Assembly (NCBI GenBank): GCA_019054805.1
Contig: JAHQIY010000010.1
Span: 107,501-171,500 of the forward strand
Direction: 5' to 3'
DNA: 64,000 nt
Source of the DNA: Brachionus manjavacas
Lineage: Eukaryota > Rotifera > Eurotatoria > Ploima > Brachionidae
The notes below the pieces were generated by a model that searched no databases, had not been told where the DNA came from, and saw only the letters and a program-made list of their open reading frames with translations. How positions within the stretch are numbered: position 1 is the stretch's first letter; each line of letters begins with the position of its first letter. Positions 1 through 12,164 of the stretch are shown piece after piece. The translations under genes were made by a program, and so were the position numbers.

Positions 1-1150
1 CGAATTTTGAGATATTCAAAAGTTTAAAAGCTGATGATTTTGATATTAGTACAATTTGCAGAAATCGTTTGCGAATCCTGTACTCTTGGAAAAATGATAA
101 AATTACCACCCAACACAAGAGAAAAACAATTCAAAATGTTCATACAATAATTCACTCTGATTTAGTTTATCAAATGAAAACAATTTCAATAGGTTCGAAA
201 CAATACATTCTTACATATCAATGCAGTAAAAGCGACTTCTCTTTTGTCTATTTTTTGAAAAATTAGTCAGAGCAATTTGAAAAATTAAAAGATTTTTAAA
301 TTTTTTATGAGTTGTCAACTGGCCTAAAGAATATAGAATTAAGAACAGATAACGAAAGAAAATATCTTTAGAATGATTTTAGGAATTTCCTTTAAGAGGC
401 GGGAATTAAGATAATAAATCATTTGAGTATTGTCCACAGATGAATGGCAAAGCTGAGATACCTAACCGGACTTTGATTGAAAAAGCTAGATGCATGATTG
501 TAGCATCAAATGCTCATTTGAGCCTATGGACTGCAGCACTATCGTTCTTCATCAAGTTTACCTAACGGTAAAACACCATATGAAGAATTTTATCATAAAC
601 TAGAACAAAATCAAAATCAATATTAAAACATTTGAAAATGTTCGGCTGTGAAGTTTTTCCTTTAAATCCAAACAAAAATGGGTATAAATTAAAACCAAAG
701 AAAGACTGCATTAGGATTGGTTATGATGAATCAGAGGGAATCTATTGGGTATATGACAATAATGCACGTTAACCTTTTAGATCAAGGAATATAAGATTTA
801 ATGAAAGTCTGTTTGTTTTAAAAATGATCAATCTTCAACTGATCTTATATTCCCAAAATCAAATAAATTTTAGGAGCTAAAAAATGAACAAAACATAGAA
901 GATATCTCAAGAGATGATAATGACGAAGATGACAGAAACGAAGAGAAAATTCCTGATGAAAAATTTGAGAATATAAAAGAAACTGTAAAAAATGACAAAA
1001 AGGACCTAATTTGATCGAAATTTCAGGAATAATTGTATAGCAAGAGGGAAGTAATGGCAAACCATTACCTCGAAGAACGTGTCGTGTCTCAAAGTCACCA
1101 GATCGTTATACGCCAAGTCGGTTAATGAATAAAGAAAAAAATATTGTCTG
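1..1150 (+). mobile_element. Copia-type LTR retrotransposon fossil (unit 1, partial at window edge)
   Basis: Integrase-region and post-integrase coding remnants on the plus strand. They show Copia features: an HSDL stretch, a later segment with NGKAE, and the MFGC/GYDES-type block following integrase. Broken in several places; no LTRs seen. The rest of the element lies in the preceding unit, outside the window. Confidence 0.8.
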
Positions 1151-1189
1151 AGTCTGAGTTCTTTAAATATGCTCCTTAGTTAAAAAATA

Positions 1190-1985
1190 CTGGTTAAAAA
1201 AAAAAATAATGAAGGGTTATTGATATATAAGATTCTAACTCTTATATAGCCTTTAAAAAGTTTTTTAAAGAGCTTTAATATTTTGAAACCATAAAAATAA
1301 TTAAAAAAACCACAAAAATAGTAATTTTTACCTCAAATTTAATAAAAAAATAACATATATAATATTTATGCAATATTTTTTATTTATTTTCCACATTTTT
1401 AATTAATATATCCTAAATTAATAATTTTTCCATATTTTTATTACAATCACCATAAATTTAATAAAAACTACCAAAAATATAATAATAAAACTCCAAATAA
1501 TTTCAAAAAATTAAATTTGTTTACACTTATTTTGACAATAAAAACATTTTTTTTTTTCAATAATGAGCCACATGTTGAGTATAGCATTATCATTGATTTC
1601 GGAAGCCATCGCACTTGTTGTTTGTCTAACACAAACACGTTTTTCTTCTTATTACTAATTGGTAGGTCCATAAAAACGTCATTGAAATTTACCAAATTGA
1701 GTCTGTAAGCTACTGCTATTGTATGTGAACATTTGTACAAGTACTATTTTTCAACTTATCGGTAATTATCAATTAATAATTAACTAAATTTTTGGCACTT
1801 TTAATGAATTTATTGTCATTTTATTAAAATTGTGTCAAAAGTACTATAATAGTTGCGATTTAATTAAATTAGTGGAAAAAGTATTAAATGTGTGAAAAAT
1901 TATTATAATTGTGGATGTTTTCTTAAAATTATGGTATTTTTTACTATTTTAGTGGTATTAGTTTATTACGGTCCTCTTTTAAATA
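1190..1985 (-). mobile_element. Non-autonomous MULE-like element with SWIM-like remnant (unit 1)
   Basis: An extremely AT-rich block with spaced subterminal repeats: CCACAAAAATAGTAATTTTT near 1310 on the left mirrors TACTATTTTAGTGG near 1945 on the right. In the middle the minus strand encodes a short stretch (about 1535-1740) with YKCSHTIAVAY, resembling the C-x-H end of a SWIM zinc finger, a domain common at the C-terminus of MULE transposases. Related copies lie at about 7525-8320, 14650-15455 and 20600-21410. The MULE assignment is inference from these two signs; target-site duplications were not identified. Confidence 0.4.
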
Positions 1986-2039
1986 TTAATAAATGTAAGC
2001 TAAATATATTTTTGTGACGACTGTGAATTACCAAAACTT

Positions 2040-2900
2040 CAGCTTTTATCTTCTTATTCCAGTTGAGAGGGTAAAATATTTGTAATTACGAAATTTAAAT
2101 GAGCTACGGTGTCTTCAACTTCTACATTAATTAAATCTGATTGACTTAAAACATTGTAAGTATTTCCATCGGCTGTGTTAATCTTTTGATTTGATTGATT
2201 TATTTTTAAATTTAGTTTCTTGGCAACACATAGACTAATTAAAGAAATATTTCCACCCGTTTCAAACACAGTTTCTATTTTTTCTCCTTTAATATTTGTG
2301 AAATGTCTTAGTAGTTCATTAATCTTACATAATTCATTAATGTGTAATACATTATTAAACTTATTTTAAAATTTTTTTTTATGTTTATTACCTCTTTTAT
2401 TATCTAGTTTAGTTTTTGATTTTTTATTATTGTAACAAGAATCTGTGTTGTGGTTGTCTTTTCTACAAATTTTACAGTAAAGTTTTTTTATATCTCTGAT
2501 ATTATTACTTTTTTTATTAAAAATAGGATAACTATAATGTTTACGACCTATCTTGGAAAAGTAGTTTCCAAATTTTTTTCTGTTAATCATTAAAATATCT
2601 GCATTTTTTGGGTGACGCGAAGTTACCCAAAAAATGCAGATATTTTAATCATTGATATAATTTCCTATAACTTTACTTTGTCTAAGACCTCTTAACCTAT
2701 CTCTCATATAAAGTTCATGATCTTTACGTCTTTAACGTTCTTTATGCATGTTTTTAAACTGTACCCAACTAATAGAATTCCTATCTCTATATTTGGGAAA
2801 TGTTAAATATTCTTGATCACATCAATTAAAGTAAAGTTTAAATTATCTGGCGGAGCATTTCGACAAAAATTGTAAACTCAAAATTAAGGTAAGAATAAAA
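2040..2900 (-). mobile_element. Gypsy-type gag/zinc-knuckle/protease fossil (unit 1)
   Basis: Minus-strand remnants in the order gag (about 2650-2880), CCHC zinc knuckle (CKICRKDNHNTDSC, C-x2-C-x4-H-x4-C, around 2430-2470) and a retropepsin-like stretch (TGGNISLIS, about 2054-2269). This combination marks a Gypsy-like LTR retrotransposon. Broken in several places; neither RT nor LTRs are seen in this unit. Confidence 0.7.
2589..2649. repeat. Perfect 25-nt palindrome with 11-nt loop (unit 1)
   Basis: Arms 2589-2613 and 2625-2649 are exact reverse complements; the loop is GACGCGAAGTT. The same structure is at 8923-8983 in unit 2. In units 3 and 4 only the left arm and loop are present and the sequence then diverges, so the loop marks the point where array copies are joined differently. 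Confidence 0.9.
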
Positions 2901-3121
2901 ACGAGGACTAAAATTCAAGAGGATTCAACAGTTCTTTTCGTTCTAATCCTATCAAGACACTCTGGAAACGCTTAAGCAAAGTTTTTGTCAGTTATCAAAA
3001 TAAATTGAGTAAAAATAACAAATCAAAAATTTTATAAATGGATCGTTTTGCACTTGCAAAAATGGTTCATAAACATTAGGCTGCTTTTCACAAATTTCGT
3101 CGATATTTTATTACTTAGGTT

Positions 3122-3658
3122 ATGTACGCTTTACCAAAACCAGGGTCTTTTTTGTCAGATAAATTTCTGAAAGTGTTCAAGGAATCAACCGACGATGAAA
3201 TCGATCCTGCTATACAATACACCCAGAAAAAACGAAAAAAAAACGCCCAAAAAAAGTCTAAAACTGAGCTTTTTTCATTAGAAACAGAAAAATCGAATCT
3301 TGAAAATGACGTGGCAGACCTCCCGTTCAACTTTGCTGAAGAAAATGGTATAATAAACAATCAATTGATAGTTATTTCGAAAAAACTACGGAAATCGATT
3401 ATAATTTCAGCCAACTGTAAATTTCTTAAGCATGTTCCAAGCTGGAGTGGTCTTTTTACCGATTCGAATGGCCAAATTACACGTTGTACGATCAATTATT
3501 TTTTACTTGGATTATGTTACGCATCAAAAGTTAAAAGGCTTTTTAAATCAGAAATCACATTGTGTAATCTAGAAGCTAAAAAAAAAATATTAGATGTAAT
3601 TGATTTAATTGAAGAAATGAATGGAATAGAGCAAAATCGGCTTTGGTTTTTAGATTAA
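3122..3658 (+). CDS. Hypothetical protein, possible second gene of the MULE element (unit 1)
   Basis: A 178-residue open frame. I do not recognise a family. The N-terminal third is lysine-rich and likely nuclear (KKRKKNAQKKSK, about residues 36-47). The C-terminal half contains KFLKHVPSWSGLF, three spaced cysteines and a predicted helical tail. It lies next to, and convergent with, the MULE transposase on the minus strand, the arrangement seen for the accessory gene of maize MuDR, so an accessory transposon protein is a reasonable inference. Reading past the stop gives only short frames. The copy in unit 2 has an extra A in an A run near 9575 that shifts the frame; unit 3 lacks it. Confidence 0.4.
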   Translation: MYALPKPGSFLSDKFLKVFKESTDDEIDPAIQYTQKKRKKNAQKKSKTELFSLETEKSNLENDVADLPFNFAEENGIINNQLIVISKKLRKSIIISANCKFLKHVPSWSGLFTDSNGQITRCTINYFLLGLCYASKVKRLFKSEITLCNLEAKKKILDVIDLIEEMNGIEQNRLWFLD

Positions 3659-4005
3659 TGAAGGAAAATAGTTAATGAAAAAAGTATCTATGGCATGTTT
3701 GGAGATCAGACCGAATTATTGATATTCATTTGCATTCACAACAGCTAAGTCAAAAAAAAAAGAAGAAAATAATCTTAAATTGTTTATAATTGAGGAATTT
3801 TTGTAATCCTTTTGCAAATCTGAACAAGTACACGTTGTTTCCCTCTAATTAATTATATTGATGGAAATACGATTTATACTATATAGATACTTTATCATAA
3901 TATCAGATGTTGACCAACTTTTTGATGTCAATTTTTGCTCATATTCTTTGCATTCATTACGACTTAGATCATAAAAAGACCTTCTTTAACATAAAAATAA
4001 TCTGT

Positions 4006-5546
4006 TCAAGGTATCGATGTTTGTATTGTTTTGTTCAAGCAATTCCATCCATAGGCGTCATTCATGTTTTGTTTAGTTATATCGGGAACTGTACTAATTT
4101 TTTTTTGATTTTTAGTTTCGGCAAAATTTGTTTCATTTGTTTCTGGATTAACTAATTTTAGTATTGGTGACCTCTCAATTGACCAATTTTTAACAAGTCC
4201 TTTTTGACATTTGTCAGGAAATGCAATTAATTCAAGTCGTTTGGCTTTCATTGTCTCTTTTATTTTATCGTGTGTCAAGAGAATTACTTGTGCTTGGTAA
4301 ACCAGGTGCGGAGCCTTCAAACCATCCAATATTGTTTTAGTCCCATTGTTTCATGAAATAATCGATAAAAATTTTAACTGCATTATTATTGACTTTTGAC
4401 CATTTTTCTTTAAATAATTTTATAGCTATTTCGTATAATTCTTGTGAAAATACTTTTTGAATCGATTAAAGTTATCATTGATTTTTTTTAATATAATCAT
4501 AAACTGATTTTAAATTTAAATCAATATCTCTTTTAATATGCGCCAAACAATCAACTCGTTTTTCTAATATAAAAACTGAACTAAAACCATTTGTAATAGC
4601 ACCGACACTGTCGGCAATCAAACATTTGAAATTGACCTCTTCATTTGCACTTTTTTGATATGTTTCTTTCACTGCAGAGAAAAAACTAAAATCAGCTTCT
4701 TTTTCTTGTCTACTTTCACACAGATCAAAAGGATGAAATTTTTTTCACGATCAGTTGTACCACCAGATATTATTGGGTAATTTCCTGATGTAAGCTTATA
4801 TGTAGAATCTGCAAAAAAGTGATGGTCATGTTTAGCAAAACCAATTAATCGTTTCGTTGTTACAAATATTCTAAATTGTTGTTCTTGAGCTGGTTTAATT
4901 TCATATTTTCCAACGAATACTTCATCTACTTCATCTGGTATTTCTGTTTTGCTTTCACACCATTGCTTTAAATCATTTAAGCTTGTTTTTGCTTGTGCTG
5001 TTGATTGAGTTGTTGCTTTTTTTGAACGTGCTTTTTTGATAATGTATAATAATTGAGAATATTTAGGTGGTTTTAGTCCTAAATTGATTAATTGCTGAAT
5101 AATTTCTTTGGGCTTTAAACCAAGATTTTCATGGTAAATAATTTGCTTTTTTATTTCATCTGAAACATTTTCTTTGTTCCACTTGCTCATCATGACAAGA
5201 GTGCTCTCCATCGGATATAAAAGCTGAACCATTTTCTTTTTTATCGGTTATTTTGTAAAACATTGAAATTTTGCATTCACTTTTTGACAATTGCAATCAT
5301 TACAGTACTTGTATTCATTTTTGTTAGACTTTAAGCCTGTATAATTCCATAAAGTATCACCGATAATTTTTTATTTAATTTCTTGTTGGAAAATTTCAAA
5401 AGTATCATAATCTTTGAAGAATTCGTATACTTAACCTTTACCACGCTTTTTTTAACAACAATTTCTTCTTCGTCATCTTTGGTATCGTCTATTTCGTTAT
5501 CCAAAATAACTTCCTCTGAGAGAGTATTTTCTTGATCCGAACTCAT
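4006..5546 (-). pseudogene. MULE (Mutator-like) transposase, decayed, unit 1
   Basis: Minus-strand pieces in order: an acidic leader (5546-5331); a Cys-rich KYCNDCNCQK stretch near 5290 resembling a FLYWCH/WRKY-type zinc finger; a helix-turn-helix-like block (SDEIKKQIIYHENLGLKPKE); the DDE start FADSTYKLTSGNYP with the first catalytic Asp near 4820; CLIADSVGAITNGF with the second Asp near 4615 followed by DCLAHIKRDI; and a C-terminal piece with WFEGSAPGLPSTSNSLD near 4300. These are hallmarks of MULE transposases. The frame is interrupted by several small indels, so the gene is dead here. Known role of the family: cut-and-paste transposition in the nucleus. Confidence 0.75.
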
Positions 5547-5824
5547 TTTGAAGTATTTTTATTTCGATTAATCAAAATATCAAATACAATTCTTTTTATA
5601 TAAATTTTTGAGGCTGAAAATTAATTAATTAGATGGATTTTTAATTAATTAAAGAGGTTTTAATCAATTAGATAGACATTTATTTAATTATTTTGATTTT
5701 TTAATAAATAGGTATTTTTTAATTAAAAGAGTTGGTTTCATTTATTTGACACTTTTATTAATATTTTGAGGTATTTTTTAACAAATAAGAGGTACTTTTA
5801 ATAAATGAGAGGTATCAAAAAACC

Positions 5825-7480
5825 GATAGCCAAATTTAAATCGGAAAATAAAATCGGAAAACAATGATGAGTGCATATTTCATACAAAGACGAGCATAAT
5901 CAAAGAAACAAAAAGCATGTGGCTTCTAGATTCAGGTGCAACAAATCATTTTTGTTGTTTAAAAAGTATGTTCTATGATTTAAAGCCACATTTATCTACA
6001 ATTAAAGTAGGTGATGGTAAAGATTTGAAAGTTCAAATTATCGGCGTAATAAAAACTGTGATGCAACTAAATAATCATATTAAGACTTTTACAATTAAAG
6101 ATGTTTTGTTCGTACCAGACTTAAGAAAAAAATTCGAATAGAGGCTATCAAATTATTTTCGAAAAAGATAAATGTAAGATAATGTTCAGAAAAATTTGTT
6201 TTCTGAAGGAACAAGCTAGAAACGAAACCAAAATCTAAATGAATTGAAATTCATCTTTCAAAATGAATAACAAGTACATATAAATGTAAATACAAACGAT
6301 TTAAAACTTTGCCATTTTAGATTAGGACGTCCGAATTTTGAGATATTCAAAAGTTTAAAAGCTGATGATTTTGATATTAGTACAATTTGCAGAAATCGTT
6401 TGCGAATCCTGTACTCTTGGAAAAATGATAAAATTACCACCCAACACAAGAGAAAAACAATTCAAAATGTTCATACAATAATTCACTCTGATTTAGTTTA
6501 TCAAATGAAAACAATTTCAATAGGTTCGAAACAATACATTCTTACATATCAATGCAGTAAAAGCGACTTCTCTTTTGTCTATTTTTTGAAAAATTAGTCA
6601 GAGCAATTTGAAAAATTAAAAGATTTTTAAATTTTTTATGAGTTGTCAACTGGCCTAAAGAATATAGAATTAAGAACAGATAACGAAAGAAAATATCTTT
6701 AGAATGATTTTAGGAATTTCCTTTAAGAGGCGGGAATTAAGATAATAAATCATTTGAGTATTGTCCACAGATGAATGGCAAAGCTGAGATACCTAACCGG
6801 ACTTTGATTGAAAAAGCTAGATGCATGATTGTAGCATCAAATGCTCATTTGAGCCTATGGACTGCAGCACTATCGTTCTTCATCAAGTTTACCTAACGGT
6901 AAAACACCATATGAAGAATTTTATCATAAACTAGAACAAAATCAAAATCAATATTAAAACATTTGAAAATGTTCGGCTGTGAAGTTTTTCCTTTAAATCC
7001 AAACAAAAATGGGTATAAATTAAAACCAAAGAAAGACTGCATTAGGATTGGTTATGATGAATCAGAGGGAATCTATTGGGTATATGACAATAATGCACGT
7101 TAACCTTTTAGATCAAGGAATATAAGATTTAATGAAAGTCTGTTTGTTTTAAAAATGATCAATCTTCAACTGATCTTATATTCCCAAAATCAAATAAATT
7201 TTAGGAGCTAAAAAATGAACAAAACATAGAAGATATCTCAAGAGATGATAATGACGAAGATGACAGAAACGAAGAGAAAATTCCTGATGAAAAATTTGAG
7301 AATATAAAAGAAACTGTAAAAAATGACAAAAAGGACCTAATTTGATCGAAATTTCAGGAATAATTGTATAGCAAGAGGGAAGTAATGGCAAACCATTACC
7401 TCGAAGAACGTGTCGTGTCTCAAAGTCACCAGATCGTTATACGCCAAGTCGGTTAATGAATAAAGAAAAAAATATTGTCT
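5825..7480 (+). mobile_element. Copia-type LTR retrotransposon fossil (spans units 1/2)
   Basis: The parts run in the Copia order protease then integrase. The protease begins near 5917 with the LLDSGATNHFC motif typical of Copia. A short gag tail precedes it; gag-pre-integrase and integrase remnants follow to about 7150. Broken, with several breaks. No LTRs are visible and its left end abuts MULE-derived sequence. Confidence 0.85.
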
Positions 7481-7524
7481 GAGTCTGAGTTCTTTAAATA
7501 TGCTCCTTAGTTAAAAAATACTGG

Positions 7525-8320
7525 TTAAAAAAAAAAAAAAATAATGAAGGGTTATTGATATATAAGATTCTAACTCTTATATAGCCTTTAAAAAGTTTTT
7601 TTAAAGAGCTTTAATATTTTGAAACCATAAAAATAATTAAAAAAACCACAAAAATAGTAATTTTTACCTCAAATTTAATAAAAAAATAACATATATAATA
7701 TTTATGCAATATTTTTTATTTATTTTCCACATTTTTAATTAATATATCCTAAATTAATAATTTTTCCATATTTTTATTACAATCACCATAAATTTAATAA
7801 AAACTACCAAAAATATAATAATAAAACTCCAAATAATTTCAAAAAATTAAATTTGTTTACACTTATTTTGACAATAAAAACATTTTTTTTTTTCAATAAT
7901 GAGCCACATGTTGAGTATAGCATTATCATTGATTTCGGAAGCCATCGCACTTGTTGTTTGTCTAACACAAACACGTTTTTCTTCTTATTACTAATTGGTA
8001 GGTCCATAAAAACGTCATTGAAATTTACCAAATTGAGTCTGTAAGCTACTGCTATTGTATGTGAACATTTGTACAAGTACTATTTTTCAACTTATCGGTA
8101 ATTATCAATTAATAATTAACTAAATTTTTGGCACTTTTAATGAATTTATTGTCATTTTATTAAAATTGTGTCAAAAGTACTATAATAGTTGCGATTTAAT
8201 TAAATTAGTGGAAAAAGTATTAAATGTGTGAAAAATTATTATAATTGTGGATGTTTTCTTAAAATTATGGTATTTTTTACTATTTTAGTGGTATTAGTTT
8301 ATTACGGTCCTCTTTTAAAT
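7525..8320 (-). mobile_element. Non-autonomous MULE-like element (unit 2 copy)
   Basis: Second copy of the AT-rich, SWIM-remnant element; nearly identical to the unit 1 copy. Confidence 0.4.
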
Positions 8321-8375
8321 ATTAATAAATGTAAGCTAAATATATTTTTGTGACGACTGTGAATTACCAAAACTT

Positions 8376-9240
8376 CAGCTTTTATCTTCTTATTCCAGTT
8401 GAGAGGGTAAAATATTTGTAATTACGAAATTTAAATGAGCTACGGTGTCTTCAACTTCTACATTAATTAAATCTGATTGACTTAAAACATTGTAAGTATT
8501 TCCATCGGCTGTGTTAATCTTTTGATTTGATTGATTTATTTTTAAATTTAGTTTCTTGGCAACACATAGACTAATTAAAGAAATATTTCCACCCGTTTCA
8601 AACACAGTTTCTATTTTTTCTCCTTTAATATTTGTGAAATGTCTTAGTAGTTCATTAATCTTACATAATTCATTAATGTGTAATACATTATTAAACTTAT
8701 TTTAAAATTTTTTTATGTTTATTACCTCTTTTATTATCTAGTTTAGTTTTTGATTTTTTATTATTGTAACAAGAATCTGTGTTGTGGTTGTCTTTTCTAC
8801 AAATTTTACAGTAAAGTTTTTTTATATCTCTGATATTATTACTTTTTTTATTAAAAATAGGATAACTATAATGTTTACGAATTATCTTGGAAAAGTAGTT
8901 TCCAAATTTTTTTCTGTTAATCATTAAAATATCTGCATTTTTTGGGTGACGCGAAGTTACCCAAAAAATGCAGATATTTTAATCATTGATATAATTTCCT
9001 ATAACTTTACTTTGTCTAAGACCTCTTAACCTATCTCTCATATAAAGTTCATGATCTTTACGTCTTTAACGTTCTTTATGCATGTTTTTAAACTGTACCC
9101 AACTAATAGAATTCCTATCTCTATATTTGGGAAATGTTAAATATTCTTGATCACATCAATTAAAGTAAAGTTTAAATTATCTGGCGGAGCATTTCGACAA
9201 AAATTGTAAACTCAAAATTAAGGTAAGAATAAAAACGAGG
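8376..9240 (-). mobile_element. Gypsy-type gag/zinc-knuckle/protease fossil (unit 2)
   Basis: Copy of the unit 1 fossil with the same parts and state. Confidence 0.7.
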
Positions 9241-9455
9241 ACTAAAATTCAAGAGGATTCAACAGTTCTTTTCGTTCTAATCCTATCAAGACACTCTGGA
9301 AACGCTTAAGCAAAGTTTTTGTCAGTTATCAAAATAAATTGAGTAAAAATAACAAATCAAAAATTTTATAAATGGATCGTTTTGCACTTGCAAAAATGGT
9401 TCATAAACATTAGGCTGCTTTTCACAAATTTCGTCGATATTTTATTACTTAGGTT

Positions 9456-9993
9456 ATGTACGCTTTACCAAAACCAGGGTCTTTTTTGTCAGATAAATTT
9501 CTGAAAGTGTTCAAGGAATCAACCGACGATGAAATCGATCCTGCTATACAATACACCCAGAAAAAACGAAAAAAAAAACGCCCAAAAAAAGTCTAAAACT
9601 GAGCTTTTTTCATTAGAAACAGAAAAATCGAATCTTGAAAATGACGTGGCAGACCTCCCGTTCAACTTTGCTGAAGACAATGGTATAATAAACAATCAAT
9701 TGATAGTTATTTCGAAAAAACTACGGAAATCGATTATAATTTCAGCCAACTGTAAATTTCTTAAGCATGTTCCAAGCTGGAGTGGTCTTTTTACCGATTC
9801 GAATGGCCAAATTACACGTTGTACGATCAATTATTTTTTACTTGGATTATGTTACGCATCAAAAGTTAAAAGGCTTTTTAAATCAGAAATCACATTGTGT
9901 AATCTAGAAGCTAAAAAAAAAATATTAGATGTAATTGATTTAATTGAAGAAATGAATGGAATAGAGCAAAATCGGCTTTGGTTTTTAGATTAA
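9456..9993 (+). pseudogene. Frameshifted copy of the convergent hypothetical ORF (unit 2)
   Basis: Matches the 178-residue frame of unit 1, but one extra A in the lysine-codon run separates the first ~40 codons from the rest. The remaining 154 codons stay open from an internal ATG at 9529. One residue differs (Glu to Asp near residue 78). Confidence 0.55.
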
Positions 9994-10341
9994 TGAAGGA
10001 AAATAGTTAATGAAAAAAGTATCTATGGCATGTTTGGAGATCAGACCGAATTATTGATATTCATTTGCATTCACAACAGCTAAGTCAAAAAAAAAAGAAG
10101 AAAATAATCTTAAATTGTTTATAATTGAGGAATTTTTGTAATCCTTTTGCAAATCTGAACAAGTACACGTTGTTTCCCTCTAATTAATTATATTGATGGA
10201 AATACGATTTATACTATATAGATACTTTATCATAATATCAGATGTTGACCAACTTTTTGATGTCAATTTTTGCTCATATTCTTTGCATTCATTACGACTT
10301 AGATCATAAAAAAGACCTTCTTTAACATAAAAATAATCTGT

Positions 10342-11885
10342 TCAAGGTATCGATGTTTGTATTGTTTTGTTCAAGCAATTCCATCCATAGGCGTCATTCA
10401 TGTTTTGTTTAGTTATATCGGGAACTGTACTAATTTTTTTTTGATTTTTAGTTTCGGCAAAATTTGTTTCATTTGTTTCTGGATTAACTAATTTTAGTAT
10501 TGGTGACCTCTCAATTGGCCAATTTTTAACAAGTCCTTTTTGACATTTGTCAGGAAATGCAATTAATTCAAGTCGTTTGGCTTTCATTGTCTCTTTTATT
10601 TTATCGTGTGTCAAGAGAATTACTTGTGCTTGGTAAACCAGGTGCGGAGCCTTCAAACCATCCAATATTGTTTTAGTCCCATTGTTTCATGAAATAATCG
10701 ATAAAAATTTTAACTGCATTATTATTGACTTTTGACCATTTTTCTTTAAATAATTTTATAGCTATTTCGTATAATTCTTGTGAAAATACTTTTTGAATCG
10801 ATTAAAGTTATCATTGATTTTTTTTTAATATAATCATAAACTGATTTTAAATTTAAATCAATATCTCTTTTAATATGCGCCAAACAATCAACTCGTTTTT
10901 CTAATATAAAAACTGAACTAAAACCATTTGTAATAGCACCGACACTGTCGGCAATCAAACATTTGAAATTGACCTCTTCATTTGCACTTTTTTGATATGT
11001 TTCTTTCACTGCAGAGAAAAAAAAACTAAAATCAGCTTCTTTTTCTTGTCTACTTTCACACAGATCAAAAGGATGAAATTTTTTTCACGATCAGTTGTAC
11101 CACCAGATATTATTGGGTAATTTCCTGATGTAAGCTTATATGTAGAATCTGCAAAAAAGTGATGGTCATGTTTAGCAAAACCAATTAATCGTTTCGTTGT
11201 TACAAATATTCTAAATTGTTGTTCTTGAGCTGGTTTAATTTCATATTTTCCAACGAATACTTCATCTACTTCATCTGGTATTTCTGTTTTGCTTTCACAC
11301 CATTGCTTTAAATCATTTAAGCTTGTTTTTGCTTGTGCTGTTGATTGAGTAGTTGCTTTTTTGAACGTGCTTTTTTGATAATGTATAATAATTGAGAATA
11401 TTTAGGTGGTTTTAGTCCTAAATTGATTAATTGCTGAATAATTTCTTTGGGCTTTAAACCAAGATTTTCATGGTAAATAATTTGCTTTTTTATTTCATCT
11501 GAAACATTTTCTTTGTTCCACTTGCTCATCATGACAAGAGTGCTCTCCATCGGATATAAAAGCTGAACCATTTTCTTTTTTATCGGTTATTTTGTAAAAT
11601 ATAGAAATTTTGCATCCACTTTTTGACAATTGCAATCATTACAGTACTTGTATTCATTTTTGTTAGACTTTAAGCCTGTATAATTCCATAAAGTATCACC
11701 GATAATTTTTTATTTAATTTCTTGTTGGAAAATTTCAAAAGTATCATAATCTTTGAAGAATTCGTATACTTAACCTTTACCACGCTTTTTTTAACAACAA
11801 TTTCTTCTTCGTCATCTTTGGTATCGTCTATTTCGTTATCCAAAATAACTTCCTCTGAGAGAGTATTTTCTTGATCCGAACTCAT
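10342..11885 (-). pseudogene. MULE transposase, decayed, unit 2
   Basis: Copy of the unit 1 transposase with the same domains. It has one fewer T in a run near 11360, which breaks the frame earlier than in unit 1, and a longer A run near 11020. Confidence 0.75.
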
Positions 11886-12164
11886 TTTGAAGTATTTTTA
11901 TTTCGATTAATCAAAATATCAAATACAATTCTTTTTATATAAATTTTTGAGGCTGAAAATTAATTAATTAGATGGATTTTTAATTAATTAAAGAGGTTTT
12001 AATCAATTAGATAGACATTTATTTAATTATTTTGATTTTTTAATAAATAGGTATTTTTTTTATTAAAAGAGTTGGTTTCATTTATTTGACACTTTTATTA
12101 ATATTTTGAGGTATTTTTTAACAAATTAGAGGTAATTTTAATAAATGAGAGGTATCAAAAAACC

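Larger units (their letters stand above)
1..6331. repeat. Array unit 1
   Basis: First copy. It lacks the Copia reverse-transcriptase piece found in units 3 and 4 and keeps the plus-strand ORF at 3122-3658 uninterrupted. Confidence 0.85.

Noticed and set aside
845-1060. 71-codon minus-strand frame repeated in every array unit
   Set aside because: It is the antisense of the Copia coding remnant; its recurrence reflects the array, not selection.
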